From assembly GCA_965207755.1 (NCBI GenBank), contig OZ242297.1:3100001-3164000 (forward strand): 64,000 nt of DNA. Reading direction: 5' to 3'. Under the pieces are notes generated by a model. That model did no database searches. It was not told where the DNA came from and saw nothing but the letters and a program-made list of their open reading frames with translations. This document shows, in pieces, positions 1-8,269 of this stretch (position 1 is the stretch's first letter; each line of letters starts with the position of its first letter). Source of the DNA: Aldehydirespirator sp028819505 (GTDB lineage: Bacteria; Actinomycetota; Acidimicrobiia; Acidimicrobiales; Aldehydirespiratoraceae). A program made the translations under genes and the position numbers.

Positions 1-144
1 GGTGCGTTCCGCTCCGGCGGCTGCGCTGGGGGGCACCTCGCCGAGATGGACGACCCGGTCACCGTCGATCAGCGCGTCGCCGCGGCAAGGCTCGGCGGAC
101 CCGTCGCCGGCGACGATCAGCGCGTCGGTGATCAGCTGCCGCAC
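1..144 (-). CDS. Amidohydrolase, N-terminal fragment (runs off the window)
   Basis: The minus strand reads from a GTG at 144 for 48 codons to the window edge without a stop. The peptide begins MRQLITDALIVAGDG and continues with an 'ALIDGDRVVHLGE' stretch. That is the usual opening of amidohydrolase-superfamily enzymes such as D-aminoacylases and dihydroorotase-like proteins: a short beta-sandwich strand pair ahead of the HxH metal site, which lies beyond the edge. The upstream esterase is on the same strand and a 73-bp repeat array lies between them. Only the beta-sandwich start is visible, so the substrate is unknown. Family assignment is moderate; the exact start could lie slightly upstream. 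Confidence 0.55.
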   Translation of the reverse strand, partial: MRQLITDALIVAGDGSAEPCRGDALIDGDRVVHLGEVPPSAAAGAERT

Positions 145-185
145 AGCCTCACGGTATCGGCGCCGACCAGCGCGAACCGCGCCCA

Positions 186-404
186 GCCACGCGAACTGGC
201 AGCGCTCAGCACCCGACAGGGCACACCCCGCTGCCAATCCCCGGCCAGGACCAGGTCAGCCACGCGAACTGGCAGCGCTCAGCACCCGACAGGGCACACC
301 CCGCTGCCAATCCCCAGCCAGGACCAGGTCAGCCACGCGAACTGGCAGCGCTCAGCACCCGACAGGGCACACCCCGCTGCCAATCCCCGGCCAGGACCGG
401 GTCA
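186..404. repeat. Three tandem 73-bp repeats with GGCAGCG hairpin (family A)
   Basis: Three near-identical units begin at 186, 259 and 332. Each contains GAACTGGCAGCG, a spacer of about 26 bases, then CGCTGCCAATCC, so each unit can fold as a hairpin. The same hairpin arms recur at 17988-18181 and 38704-38968 with different spacers. The array fills the space between two minus-strand genes. No gene is seen in it. Confidence 0.9.
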
Positions 405-1484
405 GAGTCCGTGGGCGAAGGTGGCGAGGTCGCGGGCTGATGCGGCGTACACCTCGGGCATGGCGCCCGGCAGCAGCAGGTCGCCGGCGTGGCAGGTGCC
501 GTTGACGGTGCGGCTGTAGGCGGGAACACCCGCGGCGAGAAGCTTGCGGAAGTAGTCCAGGCCCTCGTCGCGCAGCGGGTCGAGCTCGTTCACGGAGACC
601 GCATGGGGCGGCATGCCGACCAGATCGTCAACCGGGGCGTGCCAAGGCCAGGCCAGCGGGTTGGCCAGGTTGGCTGCGCCCGGGTCGTAGGCCTCCACGA
701 AGTAGCCCATTGTGTCGTTGGCGATGAAGTACCCGTCGTTCTCGTGCAGCGACGCTAGTTCCGGCGGCGGGCTGGCGTAGGCGCCCGAGATGTAGGGGCA
801 CTGTGCGTACACACCGTCGATCCGGTCGAGCCGGCCCTCGCGGCGAGCCTTGAGTGACGTGGCCAGCGTGAGGTTGCCTCCGCCGGACTCGCCCGACACC
901 ACGAGCCTCGACACCCCGAGCTGGTCCCGGTGGGAGTGCATCCATTCAAGTGCCGAGGTGCAGTCGTTCAGGGCCGCGGGGAACGGATGGCAGCCGAGCG
1001 CCCCGGCCGCGTTGCGGAACTCGACGCCGACCACGACCATGTCCAGCGCCGCCAGCGAGTCGCGCCAGCGCCGGTAGACGGCGCCCGCGGCGGACAGGAT
1101 CACCATGCCCCCGCCGTGGATGTGCAGGATTCCCGGAAGCGGGCCGGCGGCGCCGGTCGGACGGTGGATGTAGAGGCTGATGTCGTTGCCGTCGACGCCG
1201 GAGACCACCTCGGCGCGCGACTCGACGCCCTCGACGGCAGGCACCGCCTCGAAGAGGACGTCGAAGAGCTGCTCGAAGCCCGGCTCGCCCAGAGCGGCCA
1301 GGCCTCGGATGTCGTCCAGGGACGATTCGGGGGTCAGGGGGACGGGATTGGTGCGCCCGGCGAGGCCCAGCGGCTCGATCGCCGCCACCATGCGCGGATC
1401 CGCACGCGGGTCGGTGGCCAAGGTCATCTCGGGATCACCCAGCCGTCCGGGAGGGTTGAACTGCACGGTCGTGGTGGCGTCCAT
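402..1484 (-). CDS. Alpha/beta hydrolase, hormone-sensitive-lipase-type esterase
   Basis: Likely cytosolic carboxylesterase of the HSL/family IV group, hydrolysing short or medium acyl esters. With the ATG at 1484 the protein is 360 residues. It shows the HGGG oxyanion motif at 123-126, the nucleophile elbow GESGG with Ser200, a candidate acid in NELDPLRDE (Asp301) and the catalytic His331 in TCHAGD. A longer reading frame upstream was rejected because it is low-complexity and antisense to the divergent MFS gene. The N-terminal hundred residues resemble the cap region of this family. It is divergently arranged with the MFS exporter at 1624. The natural substrate is not evident. Confidence 0.88.
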   Translation of the reverse strand: MDATTTVQFNPPGRLGDPEMTLATDPRADPRMVAAIEPLGLAGRTNPVPLTPESSLDDIRGLAALGEPGFEQLFDVLFEAVPAVEGVESRAEVVSGVDGNDISLYIHRPTGAAGPLPGILHIHGGGMVILSAAGAVYRRWRDSLAALDMVVVGVEFRNAAGALGCHPFPAALNDCTSALEWMHSHRDQLGVSRLVVSGESGGGNLTLATSLKARREGRLDRIDGVYAQCPYISGAYASPPPELASLHENDGYFIANDTMGYFVEAYDPGAANLANPLAWPWHAPVDDLVGMPPHAVSVNELDPLRDEGLDYFRKLLAAGVPAYSRTVNGTCHAGDLLLPGAMPEVYAASARDLATFAHGL

Positions 1485-1623
1485 GGACGTCTCCGATCTC
1501 GCGGGGCCGGTCCGGGCCGGCGATGGACGGACGAACCCTAACGTCTCCGGCCGGGCCGCAGGGCAACGACCCGCACGAGGCTCGCTGGGGGTTGCCGACC
1601 GCTGCAAGGGCAGACTCTCCGCC

Positions 1624-2832
1624 GTGAACCGGGCCGGGCCCCGCATGGGCGAGCGAGAGTTCATCCTGTTCATGGCCCTGGTGAGCGCCATGGCCGCTCT
1701 CGCCATCGACATGCCGCTGCCCGCCTTCGAGCAGATGCGGGCCGCTTTCGGCCTTGCCCCCGACGCCACCGACCTGGCCCTAACCATGACCCTCTTCTTC
1801 ATGGGCATGGCCGCGGGGACGCTGTTCTACGGTCCCATCTCCGACACCGTGGGCCGCAAGCGGGTGCTGCTGGCCAGCATGGTGCTGTACGGCGGAGCTG
1901 CGCTGGTGGCCGCGCTGGCGCCGTCGCTGCCGGTGCTGTACGCCAGCCGCTTCGCATGGGGGCTGGCCGCAGCCGGTCCTCGAACGCTTTCCCAGGCCAT
2001 CGTCCGGGACCGCTTCGCGGGGACGGCGATGGCCCGCGTGATGACCCTCATCCAGGCCGCCTTCTTCATCGGACCGATCATCGCCCCGGTCCTCGGCAAG
2101 GCTCTCGTCGAGATCGGCTCCTGGCGCTGGGTGATGGCCTTCGGGATCTTCAGCGCGCTGGCCGTGACCCTGTGGTCGCTGCGCCTGAGCGAGACCCTCG
2201 CCCATCAGCATCGCCGGGAGTTGCAGCTCGGCGCCGTCGCCGTCGGATTCCGCACGGTGGTCCGCAACCGCACTGCGCTCGGCTACACGCTGGCGAACAC
2301 ATTCGCCTTCGCGGCGTTCTACTCCTTCCTGGCCAGCACCGAGTTGATCTTCTCGGCCGTGTACGGCCGGCCGGAGTGGTTCGTGCCGTACTTCACCGCC
2401 ATGAGTGTGGCCGCGGCGCTGACAGCCGTGGGCAACAATCGCCTGCTGCGCTCGATCGATGCGAGACGGGTGGCGCTCATGGCAGGGTCGGCCTACTCGG
2501 CGGTGTCGGCGGCGCTGCTCGGCGTCGCCATCGCGGGCGACGGCGTCCCTTCCCTCCTGCTGTGGCTGGTTCTGTTCAGCTCGGCCAACTGCTGCCACAC
2601 CGCGTTCTTCCCGACGAGCATCAGCCTGGCGCTGGAGCCGATGGGCAGGCTGGCCGGCACGGCCGCGTCGGTGATCGTGTTCAGCACCTCGATGCTGGGC
2701 TCGCTGCTGGCCTCCTTCACCGACCGTGCCATCGACGACACCGTGATGCCGATCAGCGTCGCCTACCTCGGCTACAGCCTCGTCTCCCTCTGCTTCCAGC
2801 TGTGGGCCCGCGGCGGGGCTTCGAGTCCTTAG
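1624..2832 (+). CDS. MFS drug exporter, Bcr/CflA-like (copy 1)
   Basis: A 12-helix major facilitator protein of 402 residues, probably a drug/H+ antiporter of the DHA1 Bcr/CflA type in the cytoplasmic membrane. Visible features are helix 1 with 'AIDMPLPAF', the loop 2-3 motif 'GPISDTVGRKR', and 'RFAWGLAAAGPRTLSQAIVRD', which matches the family's helix 4 region. The GTG at 1624 is chosen because the tandem paralogue at 2995 starts with GTG at the same position after a nearly identical leader (GGCAGACTCYCCGCC), and both proteins are then 402 residues. The two copies have diverged throughout, so this is an old duplication. The substrate is unknown. Confidence 0.88.
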   Translation: MNRAGPRMGEREFILFMALVSAMAALAIDMPLPAFEQMRAAFGLAPDATDLALTMTLFFMGMAAGTLFYGPISDTVGRKRVLLASMVLYGGAALVAALAPSLPVLYASRFAWGLAAAGPRTLSQAIVRDRFAGTAMARVMTLIQAAFFIGPIIAPVLGKALVEIGSWRWVMAFGIFSALAVTLWSLRLSETLAHQHRRELQLGAVAVGFRTVVRNRTALGYTLANTFAFAAFYSFLASTELIFSAVYGRPEWFVPYFTAMSVAAALTAVGNNRLLRSIDARRVALMAGSAYSAVSAALLGVAIAGDGVPSLLLWLVLFSSANCCHTAFFPTSISLALEPMGRLAGTAASVIVFSTSMLGSLLASFTDRAIDDTVMPISVAYLGYSLVSLCFQLWARGGASSP

Positions 2833-2984
2833 CCGCACCCGCTGACAGACAGGACCATCAAACCCTCAGCCCGCACCCGCTGGCAGACAGAACCATCAAG
2901 CCCTCAGCCCGCACCCGCTGGCAGACAGAACCATCAAGCCCTCAGCCCGCACCCGCTGGCAGACAGGACCATCGGCTGGGGCAG
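2833..2984. repeat. Four tandem 38-bp repeats between the MFS paralogues
   Basis: Units start at 2833, 2871, 2909 and 2947, each beginning CCGCACCCGCTG and containing CAGACAGRACCATC. The last unit merges into the leader of the second MFS gene. The array separates two co-directional paralogues. No spacers distinguish the units, so it is not a CRISPR array. Confidence 0.92.
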
Positions 2985-2994
2985 ACTCCCCGCC

Positions 2995-4203
2995 GTGAGT
3001 GGACCCCCGGGCCGTACGGGCGAGCGCGAGTTCGTGCTGCTCATGGGGCTGTTGACCGCCATGTCGGCCCTGGCCATCGACATCCTGCTGCCCGCCTTCG
3101 CGCAGATGCGTCCCGCCTTCGGGCTGGCAGACGACTCCACCCGGCTGTCGCTCACGGTGACCCTGTTCTTGATGGGCGCCGGGGTCGGACACCTGTTCTA
3201 CGGCCCCATCGCCGACGCCGTGGGCCGCAAGCCCGCACTCGCGGGAAGCCTGGTGCTGTACGCGGCGGCCGCCCTGGCGGCTGCGCTGGCCCCGTCGCTG
3301 GGAGTGCTCTACACCAGCCGGTTCGTGTGGGGATTCGCAGCCGCCGGACCCAGGGTCCTGGCGCAGGCCATCGTACGCGACCGGTTCGCGGGCACGGCCA
3401 TGGCCCGGGTGCTGACACTAATCCAGGCGGTCTTCTTCATCGCGCCGATCCTCGCTCCCGGCCTCGGCAAGCTCCTGGTGGAGGTCGGATCGTGGCGCTG
3501 GGTAATGGCCTTCGGCGTGATGACCGCGCTGACCGCGGTGGCGTGGTCGCTGCGCCTCGACGAGACCCTCGACCCCGCCCACCGCCGGCCGCTGCGGCTG
3601 GGGCCGGTGCTGGCGGGCTTCCGGGCGGTGGTCTCCAACCGCACCGCTCTGGGCTACACGCTCATGGTCACCTTCGGATTCGGGGCCTTCCTCGCCTACC
3701 TGGGCAGCACCGAGCTGGTCTTCGGCGACGTGTACGACCGCTCGAGCTGGTTCGTTCCGTACTTCACCGTCTCCGGCGTGCTGGCCGCCGCCGTGGCCTT
3801 GGGCAGCAACCGCCTGCTCCACCGGATGCCTGCCCGCCGGCTGGCGCTGGGGTCCGGCAGCGCATTCGCCGCCGCCTCGGCCGCGCTGTTCGCGGTGACG
3901 GTCGCGGCCGACGGCCTGCCGCCGTTCGGGGTGTGGCTGGTGCTGTTCAGCCTGTGCAACGCCATCCATGTCGCGGTGTTCCCGTCGGGCGTGAGCCTGG
4001 CTCTGGAACCGATGGGGGAGATGGCGGGCACGGCCGCGTCGGTGCTCGGGTTCGGCACCTGGATGCTGGGCGCGCTGCTGGCCTCGTTCACCGACCGGGC
4101 CATCGACGGCTCGGTCATGCCGATCGGCATCGCCTACCTCGTGTACAGCTCGATCGCGCTGGCCTGCCAGCTCTGGGCCCGCGGCGGCTCGGCAAGCCGG
4201 TAG
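2995..4203 (+). CDS. MFS drug exporter, Bcr/CflA-like (copy 2)
   Basis: Second 402-residue, 12-helix MFS protein, a diverged tandem paralogue of the gene at 1624. It shares 'GEREF', 'AIDILLPAFAQMRPAFGL', 'GPIADAVGRKP' and 'AQAIVRDRFAGTAMARVLTLIQA'. The GTG start follows the conserved GGCAGACTCCCCGCC leader. A drug or metabolite efflux role is inferred from family resemblance only. The pair may have different substrates, since the loop regions differ while motif A is conserved in both. No regulator is adjacent. Confidence 0.88.
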   Translation: MSGPPGRTGEREFVLLMGLLTAMSALAIDILLPAFAQMRPAFGLADDSTRLSLTVTLFLMGAGVGHLFYGPIADAVGRKPALAGSLVLYAAAALAAALAPSLGVLYTSRFVWGFAAAGPRVLAQAIVRDRFAGTAMARVLTLIQAVFFIAPILAPGLGKLLVEVGSWRWVMAFGVMTALTAVAWSLRLDETLDPAHRRPLRLGPVLAGFRAVVSNRTALGYTLMVTFGFGAFLAYLGSTELVFGDVYDRSSWFVPYFTVSGVLAAAVALGSNRLLHRMPARRLALGSGSAFAAASAALFAVTVAADGLPPFGVWLVLFSLCNAIHVAVFPSGVSLALEPMGEMAGTAASVLGFGTWMLGALLASFTDRAIDGSVMPIGIAYLVYSSIALACQLWARGGSASR

Positions 4204-4234
4204 CAGGACCCTCACCGCGGTGACATAGCATCCT

Positions 4235-4349
4235 CTGGCAGCAGGAGGCCACCGAGCGGCACAACGCTGGAATCGGCAGCCCGAGATGCTCGTGGCGTCC
4301 CACCCGGCGCTGGCAGCCGGAGGCCACCGAGCGGCACAACGCTGGAATG
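4235..4349. repeat. Two direct copies, 75-bp period
   Basis: The roughly 39-bp sequence starting CTGGCAGCMGGAGGCCACC and ending ACGCTGGAAT occurs at 4235 and again at 4310. It lies between the second MFS gene and the convergent transglutaminase gene. The 4204-4552 interval otherwise holds only the broken small reading frame at 4347. Confidence 0.85.
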
Positions 4350-4521
4350 CCGGCCACAGAGGCCGCCCGCGACATCGAGTTGGGCGAGCTCGCCGAATGT
4401 ACCGACAGCGAGAGGCTGGCGGTCAACGTTCACGCCGTCTACGTCGATCTCGACCCGGCGTACCTCCCCCCCGGACCTGATGCAACTCGTGCGCGAGGCG
4501 GCGCATCTGGCCCGGCGCTGA
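4347..4521 (+). pseudogene. Small reading frame broken at a C7 run
   Basis: An ATG at 4347 opens a peptide beginning MPATEAARDIELGELAE that continues to 'VYVDLDPAYLPP'. It then hits seven consecutive C residues at 4466-4472. With one C fewer the frame would read on as 'DLMQLVREAAHLARR' and stop at 4521, giving about 58 residues with a plausible helical C-terminus. As written it runs into an unrelated frame. It could be a real indel, a sequencing error in a homopolymer, or a gene fragment. I do not recognise the family. Confidence 0.3.
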
Positions 4522-4552
4522 CGAGCCCGCCTCCTGAGCCGGGCGGCGCGGC

Positions 4553-5521
4553 TCACTGCTGTTGCTGGGACTGCTGGTTGCGCCAGTTCGGGACTGGCGC
4601 CGCGGCGATCGTTGTGACCTGCCGGTCCGGTGCGCTGGTTGCGGCCGCGGGCGGTCCCCCGAGGTGCCTCCCGATGACCACCTCGGCGTCGACCTCGGCG
4701 GTGCCCGAGCCCATGAAGGCGCCCCTCACCGGCGGCACGTCGCCGTAGTCGCGCCCGCAGCCGATGACGACGTGGCGCTCGCCGACCGGGCCGCCGTTCG
4801 TCGGGTCGAGCGCCCACCAGCCCGAGCCGGGCAAGGCGGCCTCGATCCACGCATGGGTCTGCACCGTCACGACCTCGGCGGTCTCGGAATCGGCTGAGGT
4901 CTCATCCGCCGCGAACAGGTACCCCGAGACGTAGCGTGCGGGAACGCCGACACTTCGCAGCATGCCGAGGGCCAGGTGTGCGAAGTCCTGGCACACGCCC
5001 GCCCCTGTTTCGAGCAACTCCGCCAGCGAGACGCCGATGTCGGTGGCGCCCTGCTCGTAGCTCAACGCCCCTCGCACATCGGCTGCCACCGCGGCCACCA
5101 TCTCCGGCACGGACGCGGCTCCGGCGACCGCGGCTGCGGCCCGCTGCTCGACGGCGTCGCCGGGGTGCCAGTCGACGTGCTGGGACGGCTCCAGGAATTC
5201 GAGGTTGTCCAACCGGAAGCCGGCGTCATCCAGCGCCGAGACCACCGGAGCCTCGGCCGGCCAGGAGCGGGTCGCAGTCTCGACGGTCGCCTCGGCCAAC
5301 AGCTCCAGTTCTGTGTGGGGCGTGCGGATCCCGAGATGCTCCACGACTGTGCCCCAGTAGTCGCGTGCCGAGAGCACTTGGAGTTGCGGCTGCGATGTCA
5401 GCCGGTACGACAGCACTCGCTGGCGATCGTCGTCGCGGGGCCGTACCCGCACCTCGTTCTGGCATTCGGTCACCGGCTCCGAGTAGCGGAAGTGCATCCG
5501 GTAGGAGATGCCGAGCCTCAC
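4553..5521 (-). CDS. Transglutaminase-like protein of the alpha-E/ATP-grasp cluster
   Basis: A 322-residue transglutaminase/protease-like protein. It has the N-terminal domain usual in this family ('ISYRMHFRYSEPV') and a Cys-His-Asp triad visible as Cys177 (GAGVCQDFAH), His223 (QTHAWIE) and Asp239 (WWALDPTNG). The GTG at 5521 shares one base with the TAG stop of the upstream alpha-E gene (TAGTG), implying translational coupling. Together with the alpha-E and ATP-grasp genes it forms a widely conserved cluster proposed from comparative genomics to make or process a peptide or amide-linked product. The reaction is not established. The C-terminal tail is Gln-rich and not conserved-looking. Confidence 0.9.
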   Translation of the reverse strand: MRLGISYRMHFRYSEPVTECQNEVRVRPRDDDRQRVLSYRLTSQPQLQVLSARDYWGTVVEHLGIRTPHTELELLAEATVETATRSWPAEAPVVSALDDAGFRLDNLEFLEPSQHVDWHPGDAVEQRAAAAVAGAASVPEMVAAVAADVRGALSYEQGATDIGVSLAELLETGAGVCQDFAHLALGMLRSVGVPARYVSGYLFAADETSADSETAEVVTVQTHAWIEAALPGSGWWALDPTNGGPVGERHVVIGCGRDYGDVPPVRGAFMGSGTAEVDAEVVIGRHLGGPPAAATSAPDRQVTTIAAAPVPNWRNQQSQQQQ

Positions 5522-6573
5522 TACGCCCTCTCCCCTGCATGGCCGGGCTCGCCTGCGGCGCTGCTGTCGCCCGGGCCGGGTCGTGCCCTCTCGCCTGCCT
5601 GGCCGGGCCCGCATGCATGGCCGGGGCGGACGTACTGGGCTTGGACCGTGGCCATGGCCAGGGGCGGCACGATGCCGGCGTGAACGTCGCCGGCCAGTCC
5701 CGCGAGCTGCACGGAGAAGTCCTGCAGTGTCGCCACCGGTGCGGACGCCATGGCCTCCTCGACCTCGCCGAGCTCCAGGCGGGCTCGCAGCAGGGCCGCC
5801 TTGCGGCGGGCGCGGTCCAGCGCTGGGGCGTTCGCACCCAGGCCGGTGAGGCCCTCCCCGGCCCGGCTGAGGCATGACAGCACCGAGCGGGGCAGGTCCG
5901 GAGCGTGCAGCAGGTAGCGCACGACGCCGTCGGGGTCGGGAGCGTTGCCGTGCTGGCGGTGGTACGCCTGCAACGAACTGGTGAGCCGCAGCATCCGGGT
6001 GGCGTCCATCACCCCGCGGGCGTCGGAGTGGCTGGCCTCGAGCAGGCCCACCGTGAAGATCGAGCGCTCCAGCATGCGGCCGACGACCACGAAGGCATGC
6101 CCCTCGTCGCGTCGCATGCCCTCGTTGAGGATCCCGGAGACGGCCAGGCAGGCCCGCCGCACCATCAGCAGAACCTCGTGGAGGCCGCCCGGAGGAGCGT
6201 TGGCGTGGCCGAGGAACGGGAACCTCAGGTAGAGGCCGTTGGCCTCCTCCCACAGCTCGATCGGGATCCGGTCCCGAACCGAGCGCAGGTTCTCGCGGAC
6301 CGCGATGACGGACGACACCACCGACCCGGGATTGTCGGTGTCGGACAGCAGGAACGCGACGAGCTGCGGCTGGCTCTCCAGCGGTCCGACGGCCTCCAGC
6401 TCCTCCTGCAGCCCGAGGGTCCTGACCATCAGCTCGCCTTCGGCGCGGGCTTCGTCGCCGCGCAGATGGGTGATCGAGTTGGCCGCGTAGTTGAGGCACC
6501 TCGACGTGGTCTCGGCCCGCTCCAGGTAGCGGCCCGTCCACAGCAGCGCCTCGGCGTGACGGGCAAGGATCAT
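5521..6573 (-). CDS. Alpha-E domain protein
   Basis: About 350 residues, largely helical, with the family hallmark opening 'MILARHAEALLWTGRYLERAE' and an internal 'RRACLAVSGILNEGMRRDE' segment. Alpha-E proteins are of unknown activity but nearly always travel with circularly permuted ATP-grasp and transglutaminase genes, as here. The ATG at 6573 is preferred over one eight codons upstream because GGAG lies six bases before it. The last forty or so residues are a repeat-derived Gly/Pro/Ala tail ('RPGHACGPGQAGERARPG') made of two related DNA blocks. The gene end therefore seems to have been extended by local duplication. It sits 31 bp after the ATP-grasp gene. Confidence 0.87.
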   Translation of the reverse strand: MILARHAEALLWTGRYLERAETTSRCLNYAANSITHLRGDEARAEGELMVRTLGLQEELEAVGPLESQPQLVAFLLSDTDNPGSVVSSVIAVRENLRSVRDRIPIELWEEANGLYLRFPFLGHANAPPGGLHEVLLMVRRACLAVSGILNEGMRRDEGHAFVVVGRMLERSIFTVGLLEASHSDARGVMDATRMLRLTSSLQAYHRQHGNAPDPDGVVRYLLHAPDLPRSVLSCLSRAGEGLTGLGANAPALDRARRKAALLRARLELGEVEEAMASAPVATLQDFSVQLAGLAGDVHAGIVPPLAMATVQAQYVRPGHACGPGQAGERARPGPGDSSAAGEPGHAGERA

Positions 6574-6604
6574 GGTGCGCTCCGGGGCGGCCGGCACTCC
6601 GCCG

Positions 6605-8080
6605 TCATGGCGTCTCGGGGGCTAGGACCCAGGTGTCCTTGGAGCCCCCGCCCTGGGAGGAGTTGACGATGAGCGATCCCCGGCGCATGGCCACGCGGGT
6701 GAGTCCTCCGGGGAAGACCTGGGTCCGCTCGCCGGTCAGCACGAAGGGCCGCAGGTCCAGATGGCGGGGCTCGAGGCGGTCCTCGGCGACCGACGGCAGC
6801 GTGGACAGATGCACCAACTCCTGGACGATCCAGTCGCGAGGCTCAGCCTCGATGGTGGCCCGGGCCTCGTCCAGCTGCTGCTCGGTGGCGTGGGGGCCGA
6901 TCAGCACGCCGTAGCCGCCGGATTCGCCGACCGGCTTGGCCACCAGTTCGTCCAGCCTGCCCAGAGCCTCGCTCCGCTGGTCGGGGTCCCACATCATGTA
7001 GGTGGTGACGTTGTCGATGATGGGCTCGGCGCCCAGGTAATAGCGGATCAAGTCAGGGACGTAGGGATAGACGCCCTTGTCGTCGACCACGCCGTTGCCG
7101 AGCGCGTTGCACACCGTCACGGTGCCGGCCCGCAACGCGCTGAGGAGGCCGGGCACGCCCAGCGTCGAGCCGGGCCGGAAGGCCACCGGATCCAGGAAGT
7201 CGTCGTCGATGCGCCGGTAGATGACGTCCACCTTCACCAGGCCCTCGATGGTTCGGGTGTACACGCTGTGGCCGTCGACGACCAGGTCCCTGCCCTCCAC
7301 CAGCTCCACCCCCATCGAGCGGGCCAGGAAGGCGTGCTCGAAGTAGGCGGAGTTGAAGATTCCTGGGGTCAGCACCACGATGTGGGGATCGCCCTCGCCT
7401 CCGGGGGCCATCGACTCCAGTGTGGAGCGAAGCATCTGGCCGTACTGCTCGGTGGGCTGCACCGGATGGTCGTAGAACAGCCAGCTGCAGGCTTTGGCCA
7501 TGGCCGCCCGGTTCTCGATCACGTAGGAGATGCCGCTGGGGTTGCGCAGGTTGTCCTCCAGCACGCGGTAGCGGCCGCCGGCGTCCCGCACCACGTCGAT
7601 CCCGGCGATGTTGCAGTGCGCGGAGTGGGGGACCCGGACGCCCACCGCGTTGCGCTCGAAGCCCCCCGACGACACGACCAGCCACCGGGGCACCACCCCG
7701 TCCGCTATGGCCTGGCCGCCGCCGGTGTAAAGGTCGGCCAGGAAGCTGTTCATGGCGGCCACCCTCTGGCTCAGTCCCCGGGCCAGCTCGTCCCACTCGG
7801 CCGCGGCGATCAGCCGGGGGAACAGGTCCATGGGCCAGATGCGCTCGGTGCCCTCCTCCTCGCTGTAGACGGTGAAGGTGATCCCCTGGCGCCGGAACTC
7901 GTCGGCGACCAGTTTCTCGAGCCGCCGGATCTCGCCGGCGTCCAGTTCCCGGAACCGCTCGACGATCCGGCTGTAGGTGGGGCGCACCGACCCGTCGGCG
8001 TCGAACGCCTCGTCGAACGCGCCGACCGGCTGGTACCGGTCGAGCAGCCCGCTCCCCGTCCCAGGCACCGGATCGACCAC
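6605..8080 (-). CDS. Circularly permuted ATP-grasp protein
   Basis: About 491 residues of the CP_ATPgrasp (formerly DUF404/DUF407) family. Recognisable blocks are 'FPRLIAAAEWDELARGLSQR', 'NAVGVRVPHSAHCNIAGIDVVRD', 'VLEDNLRNPSGISYVIENR', 'VDVIYRRIDDDFLDP' and the C-terminal 'VAKPVGESGGYGVLIG'. The family is expected to form an amide or peptide bond with ATP, substrate unknown. It is first in a three-gene minus-strand operon with alpha-E and transglutaminase. The start is uncertain: the GTG at 8080 gives a sensible length, while the longer frame to 8221 crosses an inverted repeat and looks non-coding. Confidence 0.88.
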   Translation of the reverse strand: MVDPVPGTGSGLLDRYQPVGAFDEAFDADGSVRPTYSRIVERFRELDAGEIRRLEKLVADEFRRQGITFTVYSEEEGTERIWPMDLFPRLIAAAEWDELARGLSQRVAAMNSFLADLYTGGGQAIADGVVPRWLVVSSGGFERNAVGVRVPHSAHCNIAGIDVVRDAGGRYRVLEDNLRNPSGISYVIENRAAMAKACSWLFYDHPVQPTEQYGQMLRSTLESMAPGGEGDPHIVVLTPGIFNSAYFEHAFLARSMGVELVEGRDLVVDGHSVYTRTIEGLVKVDVIYRRIDDDFLDPVAFRPGSTLGVPGLLSALRAGTVTVCNALGNGVVDDKGVYPYVPDLIRYYLGAEPIIDNVTTYMMWDPDQRSEALGRLDELVAKPVGESGGYGVLIGPHATEQQLDEARATIEAEPRDWIVQELVHLSTLPSVAEDRLEPRHLDLRPFVLTGERTQVFPGGLTRVAMRRGSLIVNSSQGGGSKDTWVLAPETP

Positions 8081-8156
8081 GGCCGGACATGGTAGATCAC
8101 GCCGGGAACCGCCCTGGTGGCGCTGCCGAGAGCCGGGGCCGGAGCCCCTCCACCCG

Positions 8157-8203
8157 TTCTCGATGCAGATGTGCCGCTCTGATGAGGTCAACTGCATCGA
8201 GAA
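8157..8203. repeat. 12-bp perfect inverted repeat in a divergent promoter region
   Basis: TTCTCGATGCAG at 8157-8168 is the exact reverse complement of CTGCATCGAGAA at 8192-8203, with a 23-base loop. It lies between the divergent ATP-grasp and dienelactone hydrolase genes. It could be a regulator site or an RNA hairpin in the leader of the 8270 gene. No obvious -10/-35 pair is seen. Confidence 0.7.
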
Positions 8204-8269
8204 GGAGCGGAGCGGCCACAAGCGAGCAGTCCCGGTGCCGGCGCCGCTGCCCCGCTAACTTGGCCGGCT

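Noticed and set aside
1624..4203. The two MFS genes as an assembly duplication
   Set aside because: They differ throughout at nucleotide and protein level while keeping length and motifs, so they are genuine diverged paralogues.
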